Of a DNA stretch of 53,937 bases, positions 45,159 to 53,046 are shown piece by piece; the stretch's first letter is position 1, and the number at the start of each line of letters is the position of its first letter. Under the pieces are notes generated by a model. That model was not told where the DNA came from. It made no database searches and was given only the letters and a program-made list of their open reading frames with translations. The translations under genes and the position numbers were made by a program. This stretch comes from Stentor coeruleus (Eukaryota; Ciliophora; Heterotrichea; Heterotrichida; Stentoridae). The stretch lies in contig MPUH01000445.1 in NCBI GenBank assembly GCA_001970955.1, forward strand, positions 1 to 53,937, read 5' to 3'.

Positions 45159-46739
45159 TTAATCATGATCAGAATCCCACTCTTCGTCAAGTACCTCGTT
45201 ACCTTCAGCATTTTCTTCTTCCATAGCAAGTCTAACATACTCTGTAAGGGCGAATCTGTCCCATTCACTGAAATCAGGGTTTTCTGATATTTCTTTTTTA
45301 ATATTAAAAGGATCTCGCTGCTCATATGCTATAAACTTGTTCAAATTCAGCAAAGCATTAAAGAAAATACCACTGATTTGCTTTTTTACTATAAAATCCT
45401 TCAATGTGAACTGGTTTTCTATAGATGGACAAAGCATATCAGACATTTGACAAAGGACATCTTTAAAAGGAACAGCTTCTTGATTCAAATACTCAAGTCT
45501 ACGAAGCTGTTCTTCATAAAAATACTCCATTTCATATGCAGTTATAATACCATTATTATCAAGATCAACAATTTTAAACCAATATTCCAAAGATCTCTTT
45601 GTAGCTTTATCTTCTTCATTTATCATAAACCAAACAAAGTCTTCATATGACATTTTATCTTTTTGCTGTGATGTGAAATTTCTTGGTACTTGTTCAAATA
45701 TCCTATCATTAGCTTTTCTTGATAAAGTATGTCCTTCATATCTAGAAAAGTCATCTTTATCTATAATAAAATCATGATCTGTATCTATTTCCCAGAACCT
45801 ACAGTATAAAACATAAAAATGTTCATATGAAAAATAATCTCTTATTTTGTTTATATCTTCTTCTTCATCAACTGCTAGACAAACATCAAATAAATTCGAT
45901 TTTTTCAATTCACGGAATGTTATTTTCCCATCATCATTTGTGTCGACTGTATAGAAAATCCTTTCGATTACAGTATCAGCATATCTTTCTTGGAATTCAG
46001 GTGTTGCTTTTAGAAACTCAAGACCTGGATGACTGTCCATGAGGATTTTCATTATAGGTCGAAAGTCTTCACGTTCAAGATATGTTTTGTTTTGCTTTTT
46101 TAGTATACGGAAAAAACGTTCAAGTGGCGTTTTGGTTTCGAAATCGCTTTTCCAGATTTTTAGAAAAGATGATTTTGTTAGTGTGTCTTGACCTCCTGAT
46201 ACTTGGAATGTTTTTGGATTGAGAAATTTTGGTAGACCAAGAAGTTGGGTTGTTATGTTTTCGAAGTCAGTTAAACGTAGATTATCTTTTATAAAGCAAG
46301 TTGATATAATTTTCATGCTTTTGTCAATTTGTGAAGGATCTAAAGGTTTACCTTTAGGGAAGTAGAACTGTGGAACTGGGGTATTTTGCTTTGAAGGTGG
46401 GGTAAATGCTGGTAAGGTTCTATTAAGATTAAGACCTTCTGCAGGTAGAGAATGAGAATATGAGACTGAAAGGCGGTCATAAGCTGGTGGAGAAAGGGGT
46501 GGAGTAAGTGAGGCTCTTTTAGGTGAGGATTGATTTGGGGATAAGGATGTACTAAGTCTGTTTGTAAAAATCGCAGAAGGAGGATTCATTGTAGGTATAG
46601 GAAGTTTACAGTCTTCAATTAACTTTTGGACTAATTGGCTGGTGGCTGGAAAGCTAAGCCAATGGATAAATTGCTCATCAATTTTCTTTTTAGCCAGTTC
46701 ATATCGAATTGACTCTTTGTATTGAGGCAGTATTTCCAT
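45159..46739 (-). CDS. PPP2R3: PP2A regulatory subunit B'' (PPP2R3-type, EF-hand)
   Basis: The 526 aa carry the B'' core. Before it come IPRFYFP-like PQFYFPKGKPLD and the segment around LTKSSFLKIWKS and TPLERFFRIL. Then come EERPIMK-like EDFRPIMKILMDSHPGLEFL and a first EF-hand at ~265 (VDTNDDGKITFRELKK). A second, partly degenerate one is at ~316 (IDTDHDFIIDKDDF) and a third at ~391 (VDLDNNGIITAYEME). The C-terminal helical part (FKDVLCQMSDMLCP, DPFNIKKE, SEWDRFALTEYVRLAMEEE) is typical. B'' subunits target PP2A in a calcium-dependent way, including to centrosomes and basal bodies. The acidic C-terminus DEEWDSDHD is unremarkable. It lies head-to-head with the PTEN-like gene only 35 bp away. 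Confidence 0.92.
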   Translation of the reverse strand: MEILPQYKESIRYELAKKKIDEQFIHWLSFPATSQLVQKLIEDCKLPIPTMNPPSAIFTNRLSTSLSPNQSSPKRASLTPPLSPPAYDRLSVSYSHSLPAEGLNLNRTLPAFTPPSKQNTPVPQFYFPKGKPLDPSQIDKSMKIISTCFIKDNLRLTDFENITTQLLGLPKFLNPKTFQVSGGQDTLTKSSFLKIWKSDFETKTPLERFFRILKKQNKTYLEREDFRPIMKILMDSHPGLEFLKATPEFQERYADTVIERIFYTVDTNDDGKITFRELKKSNLFDVCLAVDEEEDINKIRDYFSYEHFYVLYCRFWEIDTDHDFIIDKDDFSRYEGHTLSRKANDRIFEQVPRNFTSQQKDKMSYEDFVWFMINEEDKATKRSLEYWFKIVDLDNNGIITAYEMEYFYEEQLRRLEYLNQEAVPFKDVLCQMSDMLCPSIENQFTLKDFIVKKQISGIFFNALLNLNKFIAYEQRDPFNIKKEISENPDFSEWDRFALTEYVRLAMEEENAEGNEVLDEEWDSDHD

Positions 46740-46774
46740 TTATCTTATCCCAATCTTTTTTATAGAGTAATAAA
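46740..46774. promoter_or_regulatory. 35-bp divergent gap, PP2A B'' / PTEN-like
   Basis: Only 35 bp lie between the start codons of two divergent genes. It is AT-rich, with a central tttttta run. If both starts are right, the transcription start sites overlap or the leaders are nearly absent. Confidence 0.55.
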
Positions 46775-47920
46775 ATGTCTAGATTCTTTTCGTCACTATT
46801 GCAAAAAATCAACCCTTTAGAGAAAAAAACCTCTTCTGAAAACTTACAAGTCCCAAAACCTGAGCCTGGTAGTTAATAATTAGAATCTCAAATAGATATT
46901 TTTGTCATATCCCCAAGATTATTACTTATGCCATTCCCAACCCCAGACCAAGTGCCTGTATTACAAGCCTACTTATCCAAGCATTTCAGTAAAAAATTCA
47001 TGATTTGGAACATAAGCGAATACCCTCATCCAACCAATACTTTTTCATCCCAAACCCTTGACTTTATATTTGTAGGTTACCCAAACCCTCCTCTTTCTGT
47101 GATTTTTTCTATCTTCTCGTCTATCCAAGGCTGGCTAAAACTTGACCAAGACAATGTCGCCCTTATACATTGTCAAGCAACAAAAGGACGTAGTTATATG
47201 ATTATGGCCAGTTATCTTACATGGACTCATGAGTATCAATCTGTTATAGAAGCATTTAGAAAACTATGTAGCATAACTCAACAACATGTTGATCTTCTTC
47301 CTTCACAATTAAGATATATGGATTATATACAAGAAATACTAAATTCTCCACCTCAAACAAGGAAAATTACTATACATAAAATTATATTAGATGGAATACC
47401 TATTATTGAACAAGAAGGTACTGCTGTTAGACCTTATTTACAGATATTTAGGAATTCAGAATTAGTTTATAATTCACATTCTAAAGACTTTCCCCCAGTA
47501 TCATATTATCAATATGATATAAGCATTGCTTTTGATATGAATTTAGAGATTGAAGGAGATGTTTTAATACGTTGTAGACATTTAGGCAAAGATAATAAGC
47601 CTTTAACTATTTTTAGGGCTATGTTTCATACAGCGTTTTGTAAGGATTTAGTTGTTAGGTTTCATAAATCAGAATTAGATGGGGCATTTAATGATGATAG
47701 GTTTCCTGATAGTTTTAATTTGGATGTTTTATTAGAAAAAAGTGTTCAATCGGAAGATGACTCTTTACAACAGTTGATTGTTTTGAATAGGAATATGAAT
47801 ACTTCGATACCGGTTGTGGATTTAACTGGGGATGATGAGGAAAAGAAGGAAGAGTTTAAGAAAGAAAATGATTCGGATGATGATATGGATGATTATTTTA
47901 AGAAACTGGAAAGTAAATAA
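46775..47920 (+). CDS. auxilin/tensin-type PTEN phosphatase-C2 protein
   Basis: Exons 46775-46868 and 46884-47920 are joined over a 15-nt intron (GTAGTTAATAATTAG), giving 376 aa. The spliced N-terminus MSRFFSSLLQKINPLEKK... runs into the PTEN-like domain (IDIFVISPRLLLMPFP, KFMIWNISEYPH, DNVALIHCQATKGRS). The P-loop keeps C-x5-R (HCQATKGRS, Cys ~126). The family general-acid region, which is DHNPP in PTEN, reads YPNPP, so catalysis may be weak or lost. A C2-tensin domain follows at ~155-325 (RPYLQIFRNSELVYNSHSKD, LEIEGDVLIRCRHLG, FHTAFC, FHKSELDGAF). The acidic tail ends DDYFKKLESK. GAK and auxilin share this module, which binds phosphoinositides in clathrin uncoating, but no J domain is seen here. 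Confidence 0.85.
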
Positions 47921-48465
47921 TTTAAGGATATGGTATGATAATATTGAAAGAATTGGAGATGAGGATTTTTAATGATGGAATTTTTGATTTTTTTTGGTTT
48001 TTTTTTATAGTAAATTAGAATGATAGGTTGTTATATTAGAAGAGTTTTTTTTTTTGAGGGTGTTTTTTAATATGGTGAATATAATAGAAATTTAGCTTTA
48101 AGTATAGATAGTGCGTTTATTTTGAAGTATTTATATAGGGTTAATTGCAGGATAATAAAATTTGGAATAAGATGGATTATGTTAGGGTTTTATAGTAAAA
48201 GTAAACTTTTTAGTTAAGGTGTTTTGTTGTTGTAATTGATAGATGTAGAGAATTGATGTTTATTCATGAAATCAAATCAAAGCAAAAATCCATAAAAAGT
48301 TTTCTTCAAAGTTTTCTTATGAATTTTTTTAAAAGGCTTAATGCTATTTGACTTCTACATACTGCTTAAGTTTAATTTTATGTTATATGTCAAACACCCT
48401 AACCTCCATACATTCTCTAAAAAATCCAAAGTTTTTTTCTCTTAACTCCAAATAATAATTTCTAA
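47921..48465. other. intergenic between PTEN-like and NDR genes
   Basis: A 545-bp gene-free gap. The first half (3' flank) is G/T-rich with T runs of 10-11 bases. The half before the NDR gene is C-rich and G-poor, a switch near 48330. No RNA gene seen. Confidence 0.55.
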
Positions 48466-49887
48466 ATGGACGGAGATATCTCTGACAGCTGCAGAGAAAA
48501 GGTAGAAACAGCAAAAACTTATATCGAACAAAAATATGCTAGAATCAAAGAAGAAGAAGAGCGTAAACGGAATGACTGGGACGAATTCTATAAAAAACTA
48601 GGGGAAATGAACTTATCCACCCTAGAACAAGAAATGATAAAACAAGAAGTCCTTCACAAAGAAGCTGAACTCATGAGAAGAAGTCGTCAAAAAATGACAG
48701 TAACAGATTTTGAGCCTATTTCAATAATAGGAAAAGGTGCGTATGGTGAAGTTCGTGTCTGTAGGGTTAAGGAAACTGGAGAAATAGTCGCTATGAAAAA
48801 ACTTAAAAAGTCAGAAATGAAAAGTAAAAATCAAGTCAAACATGTTAAAGCTGAAAGGGATATATTGGCTAAAGCTAGTAATCCTTGGATTGTTGAATTA
48901 AAGTATTCTTTTCAAGATCCAGAATATTTATATTTATGTATGGAATACTTACCTGGTGGGGATTTAATGACTTTACTTATGAAAAAAGATATTTTTTCAG
49001 AGAATGAAGCCAAGTTTTATGCTGCAGAAATCGTTTTGGCTATTGAGTCTGCACATGTTTTGAATTATATACATAGGGATTTAAAACCGGATAATGTTAT
49101 TTTAGATAGTACTGGCCATGTTAAACTGTCTGATTTTGGTTTGTGTAAGTTTGCGGAGATTGTACCTAATAGTGTTAAACTTAGAAGAAGTCAGGAAGAC
49201 CCAAGTCTACCACAGCCTTCTTTGGTAACGGTTTCATCTGATTTAAATAAAATACTCAAACAGGCAGATAGGCATAGTTATAAGAGAAATAGAGAATTAG
49301 CTTTTAGTACTGTTGGTACACCTGATTATATCGCCCCTGAAGTTTTCACACAACAAGGTTATAATGAGACAGTAGACTGGTGGAGTCTTGGAGTAATTGT
49401 ATTTGAAATGCTTATTGGTTACCCTCCATTCTATTCTGAAGACCCATCTGTAACTTGCCAAAAAATTATATCATGGAAAAAAGTTTTAAGAATACCTCCA
49501 GACCCTGTGATAAGTTCAGAAGCTATAGATTTTATATTAAAACTTATAAGAGACCCTGGTGATAGACTTGGAAGCCAAAGTGTTGAAGAAATTAAATCAC
49601 ATCCTTTCTTTAATAATATTGATTGGGAGAATATAAGACATTCAAGAGCACCATATGTTCCTGAAGTTCGAAGTGCAATAGATACTAGGCATTTTGATAA
49701 ATTTGAAGAAAAAGAACCTTTCTTTGGAAAAAACAGTGAACCCAGTAGTGCAAAAAGAAGAGATATGGACTTTGTTGGATATACTTATAAAAGAAGCACT
49801 CAGCGGAATAGCCTTGTCCTCGCATTACAAGAACTGGAAGCGTTGAAAGCTAGTGACCCTAACAGACATATTAAAAATCTTTCTTAA
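48466..49887 (+). CDS. NDR-family AGC kinase (STK38-like)
   Basis: The 473 aa contain an N-terminal helical MOB-binding region (~15-75; KYARIKEEEERKRNDW, EVLHKEAELMRRSRQK) and a complete kinase domain. The domain shows the Gly loop GKGAYGEV near 90, VAMKKLKKSEM, HRDLKPDNVI near 203 and DFGLCKF near 222, then the NDR-type insert ending in basic residues before the activation segment. That segment is AFSTVGTPDYIAPEVF, with Ser at the autophosphorylation site. The AGC tail ends with a hydrophobic motif FVGYTYKRS, where the Thr is the upstream-kinase site. All catalytic residues are present. NDR/LATS kinases with MOB cofactors act in morphogenesis, division-site and ciliary control, and MOB proteins are implicated in ciliate patterning. 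No intron found. Confidence 0.95.
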   Translation: MDGDISDSCREKVETAKTYIEQKYARIKEEEERKRNDWDEFYKKLGEMNLSTLEQEMIKQEVLHKEAELMRRSRQKMTVTDFEPISIIGKGAYGEVRVCRVKETGEIVAMKKLKKSEMKSKNQVKHVKAERDILAKASNPWIVELKYSFQDPEYLYLCMEYLPGGDLMTLLMKKDIFSENEAKFYAAEIVLAIESAHVLNYIHRDLKPDNVILDSTGHVKLSDFGLCKFAEIVPNSVKLRRSQEDPSLPQPSLVTVSSDLNKILKQADRHSYKRNRELAFSTVGTPDYIAPEVFTQQGYNETVDWWSLGVIVFEMLIGYPPFYSEDPSVTCQKIISWKKVLRIPPDPVISSEAIDFILKLIRDPGDRLGSQSVEEIKSHPFFNNIDWENIRHSRAPYVPEVRSAIDTRHFDKFEEKEPFFGKNSEPSSAKRRDMDFVGYTYKRSTQRNSLVLALQELEALKASDPNRHIKNLS

Positions 49888-50513
49888 ATTAATATTTAAA
49901 CTGTGAAATAGTTAATACTATCGCCTAAGACCTACACTTTTATTATATTCATTTTTATAATAATTTTCCTTCTTGGAAAATCTATTAAGTTAATAATGAT
50001 GTTATATATTTTCTGACATATTTCATAATCATATAGACACTTTGTAAAAATGTAGTAAAAAGTTTTTATGTGGATATATGAATAATTTATGTATTGAATG
50101 TCATATTTTAAATGTAATACATAGTTATTATTAGAGAATTATATTAGAAAACTGTCCATGCCACACAGATTTATACTGTAATTTTTATTTATTTTATAAA
50201 ATAATCTTGAATGAATTTTCCATAACAACATCAACTCAAAATTAAATTTCAGTTAATTTGTATAAAAGCATCTTCTACAATTTCATTCTATATAATAATC
50301 TCATTATATTAAGTTCATTTCCTTTAAAAACTTTTTTCATATTTTTCTATAACAAATCTTATTCATAAAACCATATAATCATAATCTCATCATAAATAAT
50401 ATCAAGCCATCAAATCAAATCCCATAAATCCTTCTCTTCTTATATCCAAAAACCACACTTTAAGCTAAAAAAAACTAATCATAATTAAAATATCTTGTAT
50501 CTAATACAACAAT
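49888..50513. other. convergent intergenic region
   Basis: This is a 626-bp AT-rich gap between the NDR gene stop (+) and the kinase-IBR gene stop (-). From about 50220 the plus strand becomes C-rich. No gene, tRNA or repeat recognised. Confidence 0.55.
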
Positions 50514-51938
50514 CTATTTTTTAATTTCCTGATAATTAACAGAACAATCCCTATGACTTCTTAAACCTGACATACACACAACACAACGAGAAAAATCACA
50601 TTTTTCACAGAAAAAAAATATCGTCGACAAATCTTTACGTGTGCATCCTTTTCCACATTTACATATCAAATCATATTCATCCCCAATAAAACATTGAGTA
50701 CCAGGATGATACCTTCCTTTACAACTCGAACAATATTTTCTAACACATTTATTACATTGATAATAATTTTTTGATTCAGATAAATTCATTCTATTCCCAC
50801 ATAAACAAATAAATATCAAAGGAAGTTTTAAACTATCTACCAATGTAAATCCTTCATTTAATATTTTAAAACCAATACATATATGACAATTGTGTGCTTC
50901 TATGTAATATAGTTTACAATTATTGCAATATGTATGTAAGCATTTAATGTTTATAATGTCTAATTGATTTTTGCAATGATTACATGAACAAATCATTGAT
51001 TCTTCACATTCCTTACAATAAAAAGTAGAATCACAAGATGTATGATAAAAACTATGACAAGATTTGCAGAAGGAATAATTTGAAATACATAATTGTAAAC
51101 ATTTATTACAACATTTATTTTCTATGATATTTAGAAAATAAACTTTTAGTTCATTGAAATCAGGTCTTTGTTCTGAATTAATATTTAGCATCATAAAAAT
51201 AATTTGCCTTAACTTATAATTTGTTATCATACTAAGTCTTTCTTTTAACAATTTATCTAAATCTTCAAGATCACAAAACATTTCATCGATTATCTCTAAA
51301 GTAGCCATAAATAAAAATACCAGTCCTAAAGAATAAACATCAGATTTAAAAGGATTATATTCAATACACCGACCTCCAGTTTTATATTTAAATCTTTCAT
51401 ACCCTTCTCTAAGTTCTGGGCTTAAATAACATTCTGTTCCTTGAATAGTAAACATTTTCCTATCGATATTCATAGTTGAACTTCCAAAATCTCCGATTTT
51501 GAACTCATTATCACTGACTATAAAAATATTCTCAGGTTTTATATCTCTATGCGATATATTTTTTGATTGCAAATGACTAAAAAGGTTTATAAAGCTTGAA
51601 AAGTGATAGAAAAGTTCTTTACTTTTGAAATAGTTTTGTTCTTTTTTTCTGTTCAATAAATGATCTGAAAGATCTCCTTTCTCACAATACTCTGTTATGA
51701 TTTCTAGCTGATATTTGTTATCTATAAATTTAAGTTTAGAACCGTAGTAATTTAGACATAATGGGAATCCGCTTATGTATTCCAAAGTTTCAGCTTCTTG
51801 TTGAAAAATTTTTAGTCTTGAGTTGTTTACGGTTGTGAGAATTTTTTTACAGAGCCATTTGTTTAGACTTTTATCAAAAAACTTGTAAATTAGGCATGGT
51901 TTGTTATCGTTTGTTTGTTGTATATTCACGTATTCCAT
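50514..51938 (-). CDS. protein kinase fused to Cys-rich RING/IBR-like domain
   Basis: 474 aa. Residues ~10-275 are a protein kinase: a Lys of the LCKKIL strand, EAETLEYI helix C, HRDIKPENIFI near 125, DFGSS near 150, SPELREGYERF replacing the usual APE, and SDVYSLGLVFLF. The Gly-rich loop is not recognisable. Residues ~281-474 are Cys-rich. A first group of C-x2-C pairs includes CNKCLQLC, CKSCHSFYHTSC, CKEC, CNHC and CNNC. A second group matches the IBR pattern of RBR ubiquitin ligases (CNKCVRKYCSSCKGRYHPGTQC), followed by CKCGKGC and CEKC..CVVC. A kinase with an E3-like module is inferred; no RBR catalytic Cys is assigned. Its 5' flank carries a 45-bp tandem repeat. Confidence 0.8.
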   Translation of the reverse strand: MEYVNIQQTNDNKPCLIYKFFDKSLNKWLCKKILTTVNNSRLKIFQQEAETLEYISGFPLCLNYYGSKLKFIDNKYQLEIITEYCEKGDLSDHLLNRKKEQNYFKSKELFYHFSSFINLFSHLQSKNISHRDIKPENIFIVSDNEFKIGDFGSSTMNIDRKMFTIQGTECYLSPELREGYERFKYKTGGRCIEYNPFKSDVYSLGLVFLFMATLEIIDEMFCDLEDLDKLLKERLSMITNYKLRQIIFMMLNINSEQRPDFNELKVYFLNIIENKCCNKCLQLCISNYSFCKSCHSFYHTSCDSTFYCKECEESMICSCNHCKNQLDIINIKCLHTYCNNCKLYYIEAHNCHICIGFKILNEGFTLVDSLKLPLIFICLCGNRMNLSESKNYYQCNKCVRKYCSSCKGRYHPGTQCFIGDEYDLICKCGKGCTRKDLSTIFFFCEKCDFSRCVVCMSGLRSHRDCSVNYQEIKK

Positions 51939-51941
51939 TTA

Positions 51942-52031
51942 TAGATTGATCGCTTTTTGGTTATTTTTATAGGTATTATAAAAAATTAGATTGATCGTTT
52001 TTTGGTTATTTTTATAGGTATTATAAAAAAT
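51942..52031. repeat. 45-bp tandem repeat, two copies
   Basis: Bases 51942-51986 and 51987-52031 are identical but for one C/T. They lie 3 bp upstream of the kinase-IBR start codon, in its leader/promoter. Each copy has a TATA-like element (cctataaaaataacc on the minus strand). A minus-strand frame through it encodes a 15-aa repeat, but this is likely incidental. Confidence 0.85.
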
Positions 52032-52137
52032 TTGGCTTGGTTTGATAGAAAGTTTTATTGGAAAAAAGAATATAGGGTAGGTATAAGTTTTATTTTTGAT
52101 TAGAATATAGTTTTTTTTCATAACTAGTTAACTAAGA

Positions 52138-53046
52138 TTAAAGAGCTGGCAGGACAGCTTTACCAGCATAAGCAAGGCTATCAATTCCACATTCTCCGAA
52201 AGCAATGTAAAAGTAACCTTCATAACCCCATCCAGTTCCCCAACTATTTGCACAGGTCCAGTATTCAATATCTTGAGAAACACCCCATCCGACAATTTTA
52301 ACTGCATGTCCTCCAAGAAGTCCTCCATAAGTATGCACATAAACTCCTGAAGAATAACTCATAAAGTCTTCATAAACCTCAAATGCAGTTTCAACTGGTC
52401 CTTCAGTGAATAAAGCAGTCTTAATACTTTGAGGTCCTTTATAAGCTTGAATATTAGTTGCTTTATACAAAACCATTTGTGACCCATCATCACAAGTAGT
52501 CATACATTGTGAGTCACTAGCAGTATAATCAACACAACTATAAGTTGGAATACCATTCTTCATAAAATTCCATGCTTCTCCCAAATACCCACCATCACAT
52601 CCATAGTTTCCAGTATCACATGAAACTAGATATTGAGGTGAAAGAAGAACATTAATTTTTCCTTGAGAAGCAATACAAAATCTTTCACTAAGTGTTTCAG
52701 CACCAGCAAAAGCCCAACATGAGCCACAGTTTTCTTGATTTAATATTGGGATTTCACATCCATAAAAATTCCATCTTGTATCAAAGAACCAAGGGAAACT
52801 TGTAGTGGTTTGTAATGTTTCAGCCTCTGGGTATAATAATTTTGATGTAAAAGAAAGTGTAGCGAATTTTTTTGCTTCACCTTTGGTCATACCTTTAACC
52901 CATTTATTAGAAGCAACCCATAAGTTTTGAACGGTGTTGATGTATTCAATTGCTGAGTCTGGAACTACTTCTTTTTGATCTTCGGTAATAATTGAAGGGC
53001 CGGCGAAGACTAAAGAAATCAAAGCTAATCCTAGAAGGGCTTTCAT
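52138..53046 (-). CDS. secreted cathepsin B-like cysteine protease
   Basis: The 302 aa have a signal peptide (MKALLGLALISLVFAG) and a short propeptide (~17-85) with a KWVKGMTKGEAKKFA segment. The mature papain-fold enzyme is of peptidase family C1A. Oxyanion Gln104 and catalytic Cys110 lie in ILNQENCGSCWAFAGAETLS. GCDGG follows at ~150. The catalytic His is in LGGHAVKIVGWGV and the Asn in CANSWGTGWGYEGYF. The closest features are those of cathepsin B (GPVETAFEVYEDFMSYSSGVY), but the occluding-loop His-His insert is absent, so exopeptidase activity is not expected. It probably acts in food vacuoles or lysosomes. No intron found. The next gene downstream is the kinase-IBR gene, in the same direction. 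Confidence 0.95.
   Translation of the reverse strand: MKALLGLALISLVFAGPSIITEDQKEVVPDSAIEYINTVQNLWVASNKWVKGMTKGEAKKFATLSFTSKLLYPEAETLQTTTSFPWFFDTRWNFYGCEIPILNQENCGSCWAFAGAETLSERFCIASQGKINVLLSPQYLVSCDTGNYGCDGGYLGEAWNFMKNGIPTYSCVDYTASDSQCMTTCDDGSQMVLYKATNIQAYKGPQSIKTALFTEGPVETAFEVYEDFMSYSSGVYVHTYGGLLGGHAVKIVGWGVSQDIEYWTCANSWGTGWGYEGYFYIAFGECGIDSLAYAGKAVLPAL

Noticed and set aside
51939..52121. 60-aa minus-strand frame containing a 15-aa repeat
   Set aside because: It arises from the 45-bp tandem repeat in the kinase leader, is Asn/Tyr/Ile low-complexity and stops before the kinase ATG.
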